Shown here piece by piece: positions 8,297-16,468 of a stretch of 33,297 bases of DNA. The position numbers were made by a program, and so were the translations under genes. Under the pieces are notes generated by a model that had not been told where the DNA came from, searched no databases, and was given only the letters and a program-made list of their open reading frames with translations. Source of the DNA: a virus; IMG/VR virus record IMGVR_UViG_3300010399_000067, positions 1 through 33,297 of that record. One strand, 5' to 3'. Numbering within the stretch: the stretch's first letter is position 1; each line of letters begins with the position of its first letter.

Positions 8297-9145
8297 TTAT
8301 ACCTGTCTCCCTAAAGTTGTTTGGAAAGCCTGCCACGCATTGTAAAGATTCGCTTGTTGAGTAGCGTCGAAATCTGTGGATAGTTGGTATCCCGCGTGCG
8401 CTCGATTGTCGGGAGCTACCCCGCCACCTCCGTTATTATTGTTTACCGTATTAACATAGATTACAATCGCTGAACTTGTAAGACTCCCGGGAGTGACTGT
8501 GGTTGCGAGTTGGGAACCATTCTTATACAATTTCATGCTCGTGGTGCTGAGACGAACCCCTAAATAAAATCCGTTCCCGTTTGAATCGGAAACCGGTCCT
8601 ATTCCCGCCCCATTATCCGTCATGGAATAATAACTATTCCCCAAATTCGCGACAGATAAATAGCTGAAGTTCGTTCCGTCGTATGTTCCCATATTCAAGG
8701 AACTGAAATTTGAAGCTGTCCGAACATACAACCCATACGACATCGCATGATTCGTTGCATCGATGTTGTAAAGATCGGCAAGGGTAGCGCCCGTAGATAT
8801 CCATTTACTCGCTCCGTCCCCAGTGAGCCCGGTCGATTCGGAATAATCTCCCGAAACGAAATTAGCATTCGTCTCGGAAGCAGATCCGATGTCTTTTATC
8901 AACGGGGTGAGACAGGCCGCGAGACCTGTCCCCGCATACAAATTCAATCGGTAAATTTTGCTCCGAATGTTGGCCGCTTTAATCGCCAACATAAAAGTGT
9001 TGGCCGCGTTCTTAGTGCTTGCGGATACACTCCCCCCGTTTGCTTCCACTCGACTCACCCAATCGAGAACTTCTGCGTCATAAACGAATCCCCCGGAAGA
9101 TATCGCTACTCCGGGGGCTCGCCGGTTGATGATCGGATTCGGCAT
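8297..9145 (-). CDS. Phage structural protein with LamG/concanavalin-like domain
   Basis: 282 residues. The first 60 residues contain a helical module (VLDWVSRVEANGGSVS, NAANTFMLAIKAANI) and the rest is a beta sandwich typical of LamG-like carbohydrate-binding domains: YSESTGLTGDGASKWISTG, then AMSYGLYVRT, FYLGVRLST and SMKLYKNGSQLATT, the last being the classic strand-turn-strand for these folds. The C-terminal helix (QQANLYNAWQAFQTTLG) follows. Such proteins are frequent beside tail and capsid genes and may bind host glycans. The start overlaps the upstream stop as TAATG. Fold inferred from pattern only. Confidence 0.72.
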   Translation of the reverse strand: MPNPIINRRAPGVAISSGGFVYDAEVLDWVSRVEANGGSVSASTKNAANTFMLAIKAANIRSKIYRLNLYAGTGLAACLTPLIKDIGSASETNANFVSGDYSESTGLTGDGASKWISTGATLADLYNIDATNHAMSYGLYVRTASNFSSLNMGTYDGTNFSYLSVANLGNSYYSMTDNGAGIGPVSDSNGNGFYLGVRLSTTSMKLYKNGSQLATTVTPGSLTSSAIVIYVNTVNNNNGGGGVAPDNRAHAGYQLSTDFDATQQANLYNAWQAFQTTLGRQV

Positions 9146-9996
9146 TAGTCCTGAAGAATTCCGTAAATGAGTTGCAGATCCGTGGTGGCGACGTAGTCCG
9201 GTGCGCCGGTCGTCACGAGGGCCGCGAACAAACTTGTGTTGCCGTTTGCGCCCTTCAGGGTGATGCCAAGACCCTTGAGTGTAGCCACCGCTTTGCTGTC
9301 GATTGTAATGTAGTCCGTCGCTGCAATCGTGATGTGCGCGAGGACTTTCAAATCGTCGGTGCTGAAAACGAATGCTGAGTTATCGGTGATCGTCGCTGCG
9401 CTCGGGTCGGCATCGAAAATAAAAAGTTCCATCGCCGCCTTCTGATTCGCCCGGTCGAGGATCGTGATCGATTCGAGGATGCCGGAACCGTTCGAAGTGC
9501 GGAGTGCTCCTGTGATAGTCCTTTTGCCTCCCACTGCGTCACCGGCAGTGTAAACGGAAGTGCTGACTGCCGTGGTGTCCTTCAAAGCGACGGAATATCC
9601 GCCGACATTGTTGTTCGTGGTCGTCAATGACAACAGACCTTTGAGAGCTGCGATGACGGAAGCATTCGATGCCGGATTCGTCACGGCTGCGTCTGCCGGG
9701 GCTCCGACACCTGTTACAGTGCTGCCGGTGTTCGTGCCGATAGTAGCGAGGGTCGAAGAGTTGAGACTTTCAAAAGACAAAATGCCTTTCAAAAGCGCAA
9801 TCTGGCTCGCACTCAAAACTGGGTTCGTCACGGCTGCGTCAGCTTTCGCGCCTTCCGCGACATCCGCGCCGTCCGCAATAGCTACGTTGGATGCCGGGCC
9901 TGTGCCGCCTCCGGCATTCAGGAGGGTCATCAAAATTTTTCGAAGCAGATTATTATCTGTGTCTCCGGGTTTGAATGTAGTTTCGTCAGCAGCCAT
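9145..9996 (-). CDS. Probable minor virion protein with internal repeat
   Basis: 283 residues. A disordered Ala/Gly-rich N-terminal third carries a duplicated motif: DAAVTNPVLSASQIALLKGI and, about 50 residues later, DAAVTNPASNASVIAALKGL. The C-terminal 140 residues look like a beta-sandwich domain (GALRTSNGSGILESITILD, AAMELFIFDADPSAAT, THE last part ending LQLIYGILQD), a pattern seen in phage head decoration or tail proteins. An AGAAAG element eight bases before the ATG is the probable ribosome-binding site. It is the first gene after the HNH endonuclease and would be the gene next to the capsid gene if that insertion were absent. Confidence 0.7.
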   Translation of the reverse strand: MAADETTFKPGDTDNNLLRKILMTLLNAGGGTGPASNVAIADGADVAEGAKADAAVTNPVLSASQIALLKGILSFESLNSSTLATIGTNTGSTVTGVGAPADAAVTNPASNASVIAALKGLLSLTTTNNNVGGYSVALKDTTAVSTSVYTAGDAVGGKRTITGALRTSNGSGILESITILDRANQKAAMELFIFDADPSAATITDNSAFVFSTDDLKVLAHITIAATDYITIDSKAVATLKGLGITLKGANGNTSLFAALVTTGAPDYVATTDLQLIYGILQD

Positions 9997-10013
9997 AATT
10001 TTTTCTTTCTGAG

Positions 10014-10520
10014 TTAAGTGGTGAGCACCTTATGGGGATGCTCACCACTATTACCTACCCCCATGACAACGGGCTGGAATCCCGTTGACAAATTGTTTGG
10101 ACCAAGAGATCCTTCGTTCGCGTGCTGCTCCCGATGACACCGGCAGCAAATCAAATCGCATTTTTTCGCCTCTTCCAAAGCGACTTCAAAATTACCCGTG
10201 AGGAGATCTGAAACAGACTTGTCTTTTTCGCTCGGGTTTCGATGATGAAAATCTAGGGCATCATCGCATCCGTGATATCCGCATTCCCGGCAACACCCAC
10301 CCAAAAATTGAATGAGGATGTATTTTACTTTCCGGCCTCTTTGTTTCTGCCAGTTTCTCCTCCACTCTTTTCGGGAATCCGATGCCCCTCCGTTCACCCA
10401 AATCGAAATTGACTTTCTATGAACCCCAAACGATTTCGCAATTTCAGTGTAGCTCAAACGAGGGTTGTCTTGAACGAATTTTCGAACTTTTTCTTTAACC
10501 TCTTCAGAGATATTTTTCAT
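10014..10520 (-). CDS. Free-standing HNH homing-type endonuclease
   Basis: 168 residues. The N-terminal 50 residues form a helix-turn-helix (LSYTEIAKSFGVHRKSISIW) for DNA binding. The HNH core follows: CRECGYHGC, then DFHHRNPSEKDKS with the paired histidines, then the second zinc pair in CDLICCRCHREQH. The two CxxC pairs and the DFHH motif are those of zinc-finger HNH nucleases. It lies alone between the capsid gene terminator and the next structural gene, the usual place for a mobile endonuclease gene in phage; no flanking intron boundary is evident. There is no good ribosome-binding site at this ATG, so expression is probably low. Confidence 0.88.
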   Translation of the reverse strand: MKNISEEVKEKVRKFVQDNPRLSYTEIAKSFGVHRKSISIWVNGGASDSRKEWRRNWQKQRGRKVKYILIQFLGGCCRECGYHGCDDALDFHHRNPSEKDKSVSDLLTGNFEVALEEAKKCDLICCRCHREQHANEGSLGPNNLSTGFQPVVMGVGNSGEHPHKVLTT

Positions 10521-10556
10521 CCAGAAACAGTGATCCGTTCTAGTCTGTTTTGCTTA

Positions 10557-10591
10557 CTAAAAAGGCGGTCGAGGGTTTATTCCCGACCGCC
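10557..10591 (-). terminator. Rho-independent terminator after the capsid gene
   Basis: Read on the minus strand, the arms GGCGGTCGGG and CGACCGCC form a GC-rich stem with a small loop and are followed by TTTTT. It lies about 33 bases past the stop of the capsid candidate and before the HNH gene, so it would end the abundant capsid message and limit expression downstream. Confidence 0.85.
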
Positions 10592-10624
10592 TCGAATTTT
10601 CAACGTAACCCGTTGATCTCCAAG

Positions 10625-11923
10625 TTAATGGATCACCGGGGTTTCATCGTCGCCACAGACCCCGATGGTCGCGAAGCTGTCAGCTCCAGTGAAGCTGGAC
10701 GAGTCCGTGTCCGCACAGCTCACCAGACCGAGGTCGGCTTGGCAGCGTTTGTAGAGGATCGGGATGATGTGCTGAGGGCGTAACGGCCTGTAAGCACGAG
10801 TGATTTGGTATTTGTGCCATCCAAAATCCCCCCATTGGTTACACTGGTTGTCGATCTGGTAGTGCCATTCGAGTTCGCCCATGTGAAGCTGAGGCGCGAA
10901 TTTGAACGAGCCTTCGCCCACATACTTCTCGGGCACCAGACGCTCAAAAGAGCCGTCCGCAATCAGCACGCCGATTTCGTAATCAGCATTCAACCACGCC
11001 GGATTCGGCTTGGCGAAAGCAGTGTTACGCGCCGGGTTGCTAACGATGGTGACAGGGTCAACAAGGGCCAGCGAACCGTCCGGGTTGAAGCCGGTGGCAC
11101 GCAGAGGCCGTTGATCGACACCGAAGGCGATTCCCCGGTAAGCCGGAGACTGTTCGAAGCTGTAGGCCGTGAGGGACACTTCGCCGAGTTTGTATCCGCC
11201 AGTCGTGAGGCCGATCATCACGTTCTGGACACCAACCTCGGATCGAAAATACTCGACCTGATCGGACCCGCCGATGAAACGGAAGTGCGGCATCCCTTGA
11301 TCTTGGGAATACCACTCGCCGAACAAAACTTCGCGCAGGTAACGCGCAATGTAATGCAGGGCCTTGAAGGTCATCGGGCCGGTGGGAAGCAACGGAGCGA
11401 ACTGGACACCGAGATCGGTTTCAAGTCCACCCGTAAACAGGGAGTTGAAGTCGTAGCCAGCGTTCGCCGTGAACTTCGAGGCGGAACGGAGATACAACTG
11501 TGCGCGAACGTCAGCGTTCACATACTGAGTGACCAGCTTTTTCAGCGAGTCCTCGGCCATGACGTAGCTGCCTTTGAAGGCCGAATAGCCTTTCTTCACG
11601 CAGATGTTCGGACCCCGGCCACGGAACGATTCAAGCCGGAGCGTGAATTCGACAGTGTCGGTGAGATCCTGAATGCCGGTGTTGCCGCAGATCTCGGTAT
11701 CACACAAGAAGGTTGGGATCGCGAGCGAGTCGCCGGGAGCGGCCTGCATCTGAACCACAGAACGAATCGCGTCAGAAGTCCCACTCGGAAACGTTCCACC
11801 CGATACAACGTTCATGTAAGGTGAATTTGCCGCGAGTGCTTTCGCAATCGATCCGACAATCCGATTTGTGTCCTTCGAAGCGATATCAGAGATATCCGAG
11901 GGCGAGTCACAGAAGAATGCCAT
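10625..11923 (-). CDS. Major capsid protein candidate
   Basis: 432 residues, the length expected of an HK97-fold capsid protein. It lies after terminase, portal and scaffold in the transcription order, has its own structured leader and is followed by a strong terminator, all fitting a very highly expressed virion protein. The sequence is mixed alpha/beta with few charged runs and no enzyme motif; it has a helix-rich N-terminus (IVGSIAKALAANSPYMNVV), a run reading FTLRLESFRGRGPNICVKKG and a C-terminal Cys/Ser-rich tail (CQADLGLVSCADTDSS). The ribosome-binding site is an AGAAAG about 11 bases before the ATG. The assignment is from position and size; another abundant structural protein is the alternative. 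Confidence 0.72.
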   Translation of the reverse strand: MAFFCDSPSDISDIASKDTNRIVGSIAKALAANSPYMNVVSGGTFPSGTSDAIRSVVQMQAAPGDSLAIPTFLCDTEICGNTGIQDLTDTVEFTLRLESFRGRGPNICVKKGYSAFKGSYVMAEDSLKKLVTQYVNADVRAQLYLRSASKFTANAGYDFNSLFTGGLETDLGVQFAPLLPTGPMTFKALHYIARYLREVLFGEWYSQDQGMPHFRFIGGSDQVEYFRSEVGVQNVMIGLTTGGYKLGEVSLTAYSFEQSPAYRGIAFGVDQRPLRATGFNPDGSLALVDPVTIVSNPARNTAFAKPNPAWLNADYEIGVLIADGSFERLVPEKYVGEGSFKFAPQLHMGELEWHYQIDNQCNQWGDFGWHKYQITRAYRPLRPQHIIPILYKRCQADLGLVSCADTDSSSFTGADSFATIGVCGDDETPVIH

Positions 11924-12211
11924 AACTTGTAAAACTTTCTATTCCAGAAATTCCGATTCTGGACCGGTCACAGAAAAAATCCTCTGTGCAGAATTAGTTT
12001 TACGTTGAGGCCAACAACGAAGAAAATTTAGGCCGTCCTAGGTGAAGCGACCGAGGAAGTTTTTAAGCTTCGAAGAAGAAGTGACTCGGAAAACCGAAAA
12101 CGTCAACTGCGATTTTTTTGAAGATACTTAATCGCTTTTTTCTTTACCGCAAACAGAGCAAATCTTCGTCATACCACAGAAGATATCACAAAAGATTTTC
12201 GAAGATAACTC
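11924..12211 (-). promoter_or_regulatory. Capsid gene leader with two tandem hairpins; rest non-coding
   Basis: A 288-base gap separates the epimerase stop from the capsid start. Close to the capsid ATG are two small perfect hairpins in the transcribed strand: arms CACAGA/TCTGTG (11969-11988) and CCAGAA/TTCTGG (11944-11962), the second ending about 14 bases before the AGAAAG ribosome-binding element. Such hairpins commonly protect or process abundant messages. Further upstream the strand is A/T-rich. I could not identify a convincing -35/-10 pair. A 14-codon frame (start 12172) reading MTKICSVCGKEKSD is present and is discussed as a possible remnant. Confidence 0.5.
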
Positions 12212-13198
12212 TTATTTTTTCGTCTCAGACAACTCCCTCAACGCCCAGTCCCACCACCACGACCACGTCCTGCGGAGACCGTCCTCCAGAGTAGTGCTCG
12301 GTTCCCAACCTAGTTTTTCCCGAATCAGGCTGTTATCACTGAATCGGCTATGCACCCCCACCACTCCGGGAACGTAGTTCACCTGTAGCTCGGTCCCCGC
12401 TATTTCTTGGACGATAGCCACCATGTCCTTGACCGTCGCAAATCTCGGGCTGCTGAGATTGACCGGAACCGTTACGCCGGAATTCATCAAACGCTGCGTG
12501 CCTTCAACACAATCGTCGATGTAAAGCAGAGATCGAATCTGTGTCCCGTCACCCCAAACATCGATAGATTTGTGACCGAGAAGTTTTGCCGTCGCAATTT
12601 TCTTGCAGATCGCGGCGGGAAAATGATTGTGCTTCTTGTTGTCGCCCGGGCCATACAAGGTGAAATACCTAGCCACTCGGGTATCAACGTTTCCGTCCTC
12701 CCGAAATTCCCGGCAAAGTTGCTCGCCGAAAAACTTTTCCCAACCATAGCCGCGCTCCGGAATCTCAAGTCCACCGGACTCGTATTGCTCGATTTTTTGG
12801 CTTCCATACACGCACGCGCTCGAAGCGAAAAAATACCTCTGCGCTCCGACTGCTTGGCAGGCTTTGAGAAGGTTGATGTTAATCTGAGCACTCAACATGC
12901 AACTCGACCGATTGCTCTGAATGTAGTCGATTCCTCCGACTGAGGCCGCGAGGTTGTAAACGAGTCGGGCATTCCGAACCACTCCGAGGGCCTGATTCTC
13001 GTTACTCAGGTCGGCACTGACATATTCCACTCCGTCACGCTCCTCCCATCGTTGGTTGTGAAATTGTTTCCACTCAACCTGCTCGTCGATACTCCGGGAT
13101 ACTGACCGAATTCTCTTGATGCCTTGATTCTTCAAATCCGCAATCAGAGCGCGTCCGACAAATCCGGTTCCTCCGCAAACTACAATCCAATCATTCAT
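12212..13198 (-). CDS. NAD-dependent sugar-nucleotide epimerase/dehydratase (extended SDR)
   Basis: 328 residues from MNDWIVVCGG; the start overlaps the upstream stop as ATGA, which favours it over a 15-codon longer reading. The Rossmann nucleotide-binding motif GGTGFVG is near the N-terminus, the active-site region has SSACVYG followed by the Tyr-x-x-x-Lys pair in YGWEK, and VGGIDYIQSNRS resembles the loop seen in GDP-mannose 3,5-epimerase-like enzymes. ARYFTLYGPGD and LLYIDDCVEG are also typical of the family. It would convert an NDP-sugar in the cytoplasm. It closes a cassette of four glycosyltransferase-like genes, so it probably supplies their sugar donor. The exact substrate cannot be read from the sequence. 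Confidence 0.87.
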   Translation of the reverse strand: MNDWIVVCGGTGFVGRALIADLKNQGIKRIRSVSRSIDEQVEWKQFHNQRWEERDGVEYVSADLSNENQALGVVRNARLVYNLAASVGGIDYIQSNRSSCMLSAQININLLKACQAVGAQRYFFASSACVYGSQKIEQYESGGLEIPERGYGWEKFFGEQLCREFREDGNVDTRVARYFTLYGPGDNKKHNHFPAAICKKIATAKLLGHKSIDVWGDGTQIRSLLYIDDCVEGTQRLMNSGVTVPVNLSSPRFATVKDMVAIVQEIAGTELQVNYVPGVVGVHSRFSDNSLIREKLGWEPSTTLEDGLRRTWSWWWDWALRELSETKK

Positions 13199-13887
13199 TT
13201 TATGTCCTCCGCTTTTATTCCGAGTGTCCTTCCATATCGACAAACCATTTGCGGTTGGTCGTTCTCATCAAAAACTTCTCCGACAAAAGATCCGTCCGTC
13301 GTGTCCCCGGCCGGGAACGGAATCGATCCGGGATATTTGTCCCGAAAAAAAGTATCGTGCTGCATGACCGAGTGATTCACCTTCGGCCAGATTACCTCCT
13401 CCAAAAAACGTTGATCGACCCTCTCGCGATTCGCTCCCTGTCTCAACCAATTCACGACATCGTCGAAAATCCGAAGTCCGAGTTGTCTTTTGCAACCCCA
13501 CATGCCGCCCATGATCGGAACGTCGTGCGCCGGGTAATCCCGCATGACGTGGAAAAGTTTGTCCGACTTGATCCACTGCTCGACCGCTTGAGATTCCCTG
13601 TCGGAGAACCGGGAGTCGGCGTCACGGATCAAAACCACGTCGGCATTCGGTTTTTCAATAGCCATAAAACGCCACATCATCAGATTGCTCACCTGACTGT
13701 TCGACATGTAAGACAACTTTGCCCCCCGATCCACGAGGGTATCCACGCACTCTTTCGGAACGCCCGGCCCGATGTAAAACAACGGAACGAAATCCGGGTA
13801 GAATTTTTTGATCTGCTCCGCGTTACGAATCGCGCCGATGTGATATTTCGGGTTCGTCCCGTAAAGGGAAAACGAAATGTAATTCAT
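13195..13887 (-). CDS. Glycosyltransferase-like protein (GT-A type)
   Basis: 230 residues. It opens with a beta-strand and a SLYGTNPKY motif, then has MMWRFMAIEKPNADVVLIRD and the acidic motif RDADSR (about 88-93), which is of the DxD kind that binds the metal and NDP-sugar in GT-A enzymes. GGMWGCKR and HDTFF follow, features that recur in a phage- and bacteria-borne family of small glycosyltransferases. Start overlaps the upstream gene as TGATG, and the stop overlaps the epimerase ATG. It probably transfers a sugar within the capsule/virion-modification cassette. Donor and acceptor unknown. Confidence 0.75.
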   Translation of the reverse strand: MNYISFSLYGTNPKYHIGAIRNAEQIKKFYPDFVPLFYIGPGVPKECVDTLVDRGAKLSYMSNSQVSNLMMWRFMAIEKPNADVVLIRDADSRFSDRESQAVEQWIKSDKLFHVMRDYPAHDVPIMGGMWGCKRQLGLRIFDDVVNWLRQGANRERVDQRFLEEVIWPKVNHSVMQHDTFFRDKYPGSIPFPAGDTTDGSFVGEVFDENDQPQMVCRYGRTLGIKAEDIK

Positions 13888-14588
13888 CAGAAGGGCCTGA
13901 GTTTTTCAATCCAGTCGGCTTTCGGCCAATATCCGGCATGGTGCATTTGAAATCCGTAATGAACGAGTGGAGCGGTCTTCCAATGCTCCCGGCTCGGCTC
14001 GAAAATCGCCTGAACGTTGCTGACCTTAGTCGCCCATTCCGGTTTCTCGTGCGTCCGAGACTCGAACATCCGGACAAGCATACTCAGGTCGGAACAATGA
14101 AAAAGTTTCGCCTTTTTATTCCAATCGTGCTGCGGGTGCGGAACCCAGTTCATAAAAAGGTTGCAGAACCATTCATAGTGGTGACGCGCTCCCGCGACAA
14201 CGCCCATGCTGATAGTGTTGAAAGGTTCGTAGTCGCACAGAAAATACATCTTGTCCGCGTCCATCACTCGATCTGGCTTCGGAGTGAATTTGTAGTTGAT
14301 AACGTCATAATCCGTCATCACGCCGCCGCCACCGTCAGTTTCTTGAGAAGCCATCGCGAGCCACCGAAGAAAACACGCGCCCTCATATTCGTGACCGTAT
14401 TCGGTCGGCAGATTCCAAACGTATTTTTTGAATCGCTCGTATTGCGGGTGCAACATTGCATCGCCCTCATTCAAAACGATTGGTTCCCAACCGAGTCTCG
14501 ACCAGCTTCTCGACCAGACATCAATCAGTCTGCGCTGAGAGTCCTCGGAGTAAAGCGGAGTCGGTGTGTAGTAGGTATAGACTCTCAT
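13887..14588 (-). CDS. Glycosyltransferase-like protein with TDYDV motif
   Basis: 233 residues from MRVYTYYTPT. This start overlaps the upstream stop as ATGA; the longer upstream reading (65 residues) lies in another gene and is Arg-rich, so it was discarded. Features: WSRSWSRLGWEPIVLNEGDA, the conserved E..C.LRW segment (ACFLRWLAMAS) and TDYDVIN (about 92-98), the acidic DxD-type site of Gly_transf_sug-like enzymes. Later come FLCDYEPFNTISMGVV and the C-terminal helical region. It is part of the coupled four-gene glycosyltransferase run. Confidence 0.75.
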   Translation of the reverse strand: MRVYTYYTPTPLYSEDSQRRLIDVWSRSWSRLGWEPIVLNEGDAMLHPQYERFKKYVWNLPTEYGHEYEGACFLRWLAMASQETDGGGGVMTDYDVINYKFTPKPDRVMDADKMYFLCDYEPFNTISMGVVAGARHHYEWFCNLFMNWVPHPQHDWNKKAKLFHCSDLSMLVRMFESRTHEKPEWATKVSNVQAIFEPSREHWKTAPLVHYGFQMHHAGYWPKADWIEKLRPF

Positions 14589-15343
14589 GTGGTTTGTCCG
14601 AGTAAATATTTCCGGCAAAGTTTCACTCCGTCGTCGCCTTTCGCTCCGTGCCACCAAATTGTTTTCTCCTCGATCTGACGGAGAAAAATTTCCTCGGTGA
14701 TCGGCTGACGCCATACACTTTTCATCTTCGGAACGTCGATCCAGCCCCGATCCCGGAACTGTGGCGCTAGAATGTAGTCCCATCCGACATTTACGTGAAC
14801 GTCACTGACTCGAACAACGAGCCACTTCAAAAAATTCAGGTCTCCGGACATCATGCAGTTGCCGTTGATATGTCCGCAGTCCGGAATTGGTCCGTTTTCA
14901 AGCCAAGGACCGGCAACGCCGACCGGTCGGCCGGAATTCGACTCGTCCCACTGCTTGTTGAGTCGTTCGATCCAGTCGAGAGACAACGGAATGCCGTCTG
15001 CCTCGCAAAGAAAGATCGCTTTGTATGGTAAAATCTGTTTCAGATTTTTCTTGTGGTAAAACCACTCCATTGTTCCGAAAAAAGTCCCGTTGCAGCCTGC
15101 GGGCCAGCCTGTGCCGCGCCTTTTGCTGATGTGCGTGAACGTTTTGAACTTTCTCGCGACGTATTTTACCGTTCCGGGGTCGTGATCGCAATCGAATCGG
15201 CAAACGAACAGAAAATCCGCGTATTCGCACATCTTCGGCTCGATATCGGCGAGCAATCGGGCCAATTTGCAAGCTTGTTCCTTGTCTCCGGCCCAATATT
15301 GGAGCGCGATGAGTATTTTGTTTGTTTTTGGTGCTTCTCTCAT
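14585..15343 (-). CDS. Glycosyltransferase-like protein (GT-A fold inferred)
   Basis: 252 residues starting MREAPKTNKI with ATGA overlap at both ends. A first Rossmann-like half (ILIALQYWAGDKEQACKLAR, ADFLFVCRFD) is followed by GTGWPAGCN and then the acidic CEADG (113-117) in a hydrophobic strand (AIFLCEADGIPL), a plausible DxD-like metal site. Another characteristic stretch is GPIPDCGHINGNCM. This looks like a phage and bacterial family of predicted nucleotide-sugar transferases. It is the second gene of the cassette in transcription order. Donor sugar unknown. Confidence 0.72.
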   Translation of the reverse strand: MREAPKTNKILIALQYWAGDKEQACKLARLLADIEPKMCEYADFLFVCRFDCDHDPGTVKYVARKFKTFTHISKRRGTGWPAGCNGTFFGTMEWFYHKKNLKQILPYKAIFLCEADGIPLSLDWIERLNKQWDESNSGRPVGVAGPWLENGPIPDCGHINGNCMMSGDLNFLKWLVVRVSDVHVNVGWDYILAPQFRDRGWIDVPKMKSVWRQPITEEIFLRQIEEKTIWWHGAKGDDGVKLCRKYLLGQTT

Positions 15344-16257
15344 TTTAGGGGTCGTTGAAAGGTGTTCCGAGGGCCATAAATGCAGTATCCCGCGTGACCG
15401 GCGACGAGTCCGAAGTCAACAAAAACCTCGTGACCACACTCGCGGGCGCGTCGGCAGAAAATTACGTCCTCTCCGACACCGAGATTGCTTGAGTGTTTCA
15501 TTTTCGCAGAGAGTCCCTCAACCATTTCGTAGGCTCTCATCGCTTTTTCGCCGTCCATCGGTCCTGTTGAGAGCATTTTTCGCATTTGATCGATGCCCTC
15601 CATCAAATTGTGCTCACTGGAGGTGAACCACTGACCATATTTTCCGCTTGAGTCACGCGCAAGCCGAGGGAAACGCTTCTCTATGTCGAGAAAAACCTGC
15701 CGGTGAATCAACATGCAGCCGGTTCCGACCCAGTTCGTCGGAAAAATCCGGTTGATAGGCGCGGATCTCGCAACTTTCGCCATTTCCGCGTTGACGCCCT
15801 CGGAAAAAACCGGTGGACCGAAGAAATACTTCCCGAAATACAGTGCTCCGACAACGCTTTTCTTGTGCGACATGAGTCTGTCGAGAGTATTGAGCCCCGC
15901 GAATTCATCCGGCATCCACTCAAAGCCTGAATACGCCTTGAACCAAGCAGCATTTCCGATTGGCAACACCATGTCATCGTCAATCGTCAGCAAGTAGTCG
16001 AGCCCGGACTTCAGAAAAGCGTCCGCAATCGAATTTCGCGAGTGCGCGACGAAGGCGTCACCGAAGTTCAGGACACTTGAGGTGCGCCGTTTGTCGAGTA
16101 ACTGTGCCACACAAAAGGAAGTGACTGGGTGCGCCGACTTATACCAAGGCAGCGCCACCATGACTTTCTTATCGAAGAGTTGTATCGTCTTCGGAGGATC
16201 AACGGCAACTGCCGGGATTCCTGCGTGATGTTCAGCAACGGCGATTTCGGGAATCAT
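15340..16257 (-). CDS. Glycosyltransferase (GT2-like, IDDDM motif)
   Basis: 305 residues. A beta-strand KVMVALPWYK followed by TSFCVAQLLDKRRTS and HSRNSIADAFLKSG leads to LLTIDDDMVLPIG (about 90-101), whose DDD acidic triplet is the expected metal/NDP-sugar site of a GT-A, family-2-like enzyme. GTGCMLIHRQVF and LGVGEDVIFCRRAR are later conserved-type segments of this family. It is first of the glycosyltransferase run; its stop overlaps the next start as ATGA and its start overlaps a 78-residue gene by 26 bases. The reaction is likely transfer of a sugar to a glycan or protein. Confidence 0.82.
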   Translation of the reverse strand: MIPEIAVAEHHAGIPAVAVDPPKTIQLFDKKVMVALPWYKSAHPVTSFCVAQLLDKRRTSSVLNFGDAFVAHSRNSIADAFLKSGLDYLLTIDDDMVLPIGNAAWFKAYSGFEWMPDEFAGLNTLDRLMSHKKSVVGALYFGKYFFGPPVFSEGVNAEMAKVARSAPINRIFPTNWVGTGCMLIHRQVFLDIEKRFPRLARDSSGKYGQWFTSSEHNLMEGIDQMRKMLSTGPMDGEKAMRAYEMVEGLSAKMKHSSNLGVGEDVIFCRRARECGHEVFVDFGLVAGHAGYCIYGPRNTFQRPLK

Positions 16258-16468
16258 GCAATTCTTGTGCTAGTTTGTCGAGTGCATCCTCAGTTGCTTT
16301 CCATGCCTTCGGATTCTCCCATGTTGGATACATAGGGCCAGAATATTTTCCCCATGACGGATCTCGAAACCAACACCAATTTGGTTTCTTCAGAACGTTG
16401 GTTGCAAATCGAGCCCACCAACCGTGCGGGCCGAAAATCCGTCTCTTCCGGGGGTAGAGAGCGTTCAT
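16232..16468 (-). CDS. Small protein of unknown function between scaffold and glycosyltransferases
   Basis: 78 residues, rich in Trp, Lys and Arg (MNALYPRKRRIFGPHGWWAR, NWCWFRDPSWGKY). The start overlaps the scaffold stop as ATGA, and the end overlaps the first glycosyltransferase by 26 bases, so it is embedded in the operon. No motif recognised. The unusual density of Trp suggests a protein or glycan contact surface. Its place at the entry of the sugar cassette may be meaningful, but no function can be assigned. Confidence 0.6.
   Translation of the reverse strand: MNALYPRKRRIFGPHGWWARFATNVLKKPNWCWFRDPSWGKYSGPMYPTWENPKAWKATEDALDKLAQELHDSRNRRC

Noticed and set aside
9997-10560. Group I intron or intein around the HNH gene
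   Set aside because: Both neighbouring genes look intact with own start and stop; no split exon or conserved intron core seen.
10805-11824. 339-codon open frame opposite the capsid gene
   Set aside because: Antisense shadow made possible by the codon use of the capsid gene; no domain pattern.
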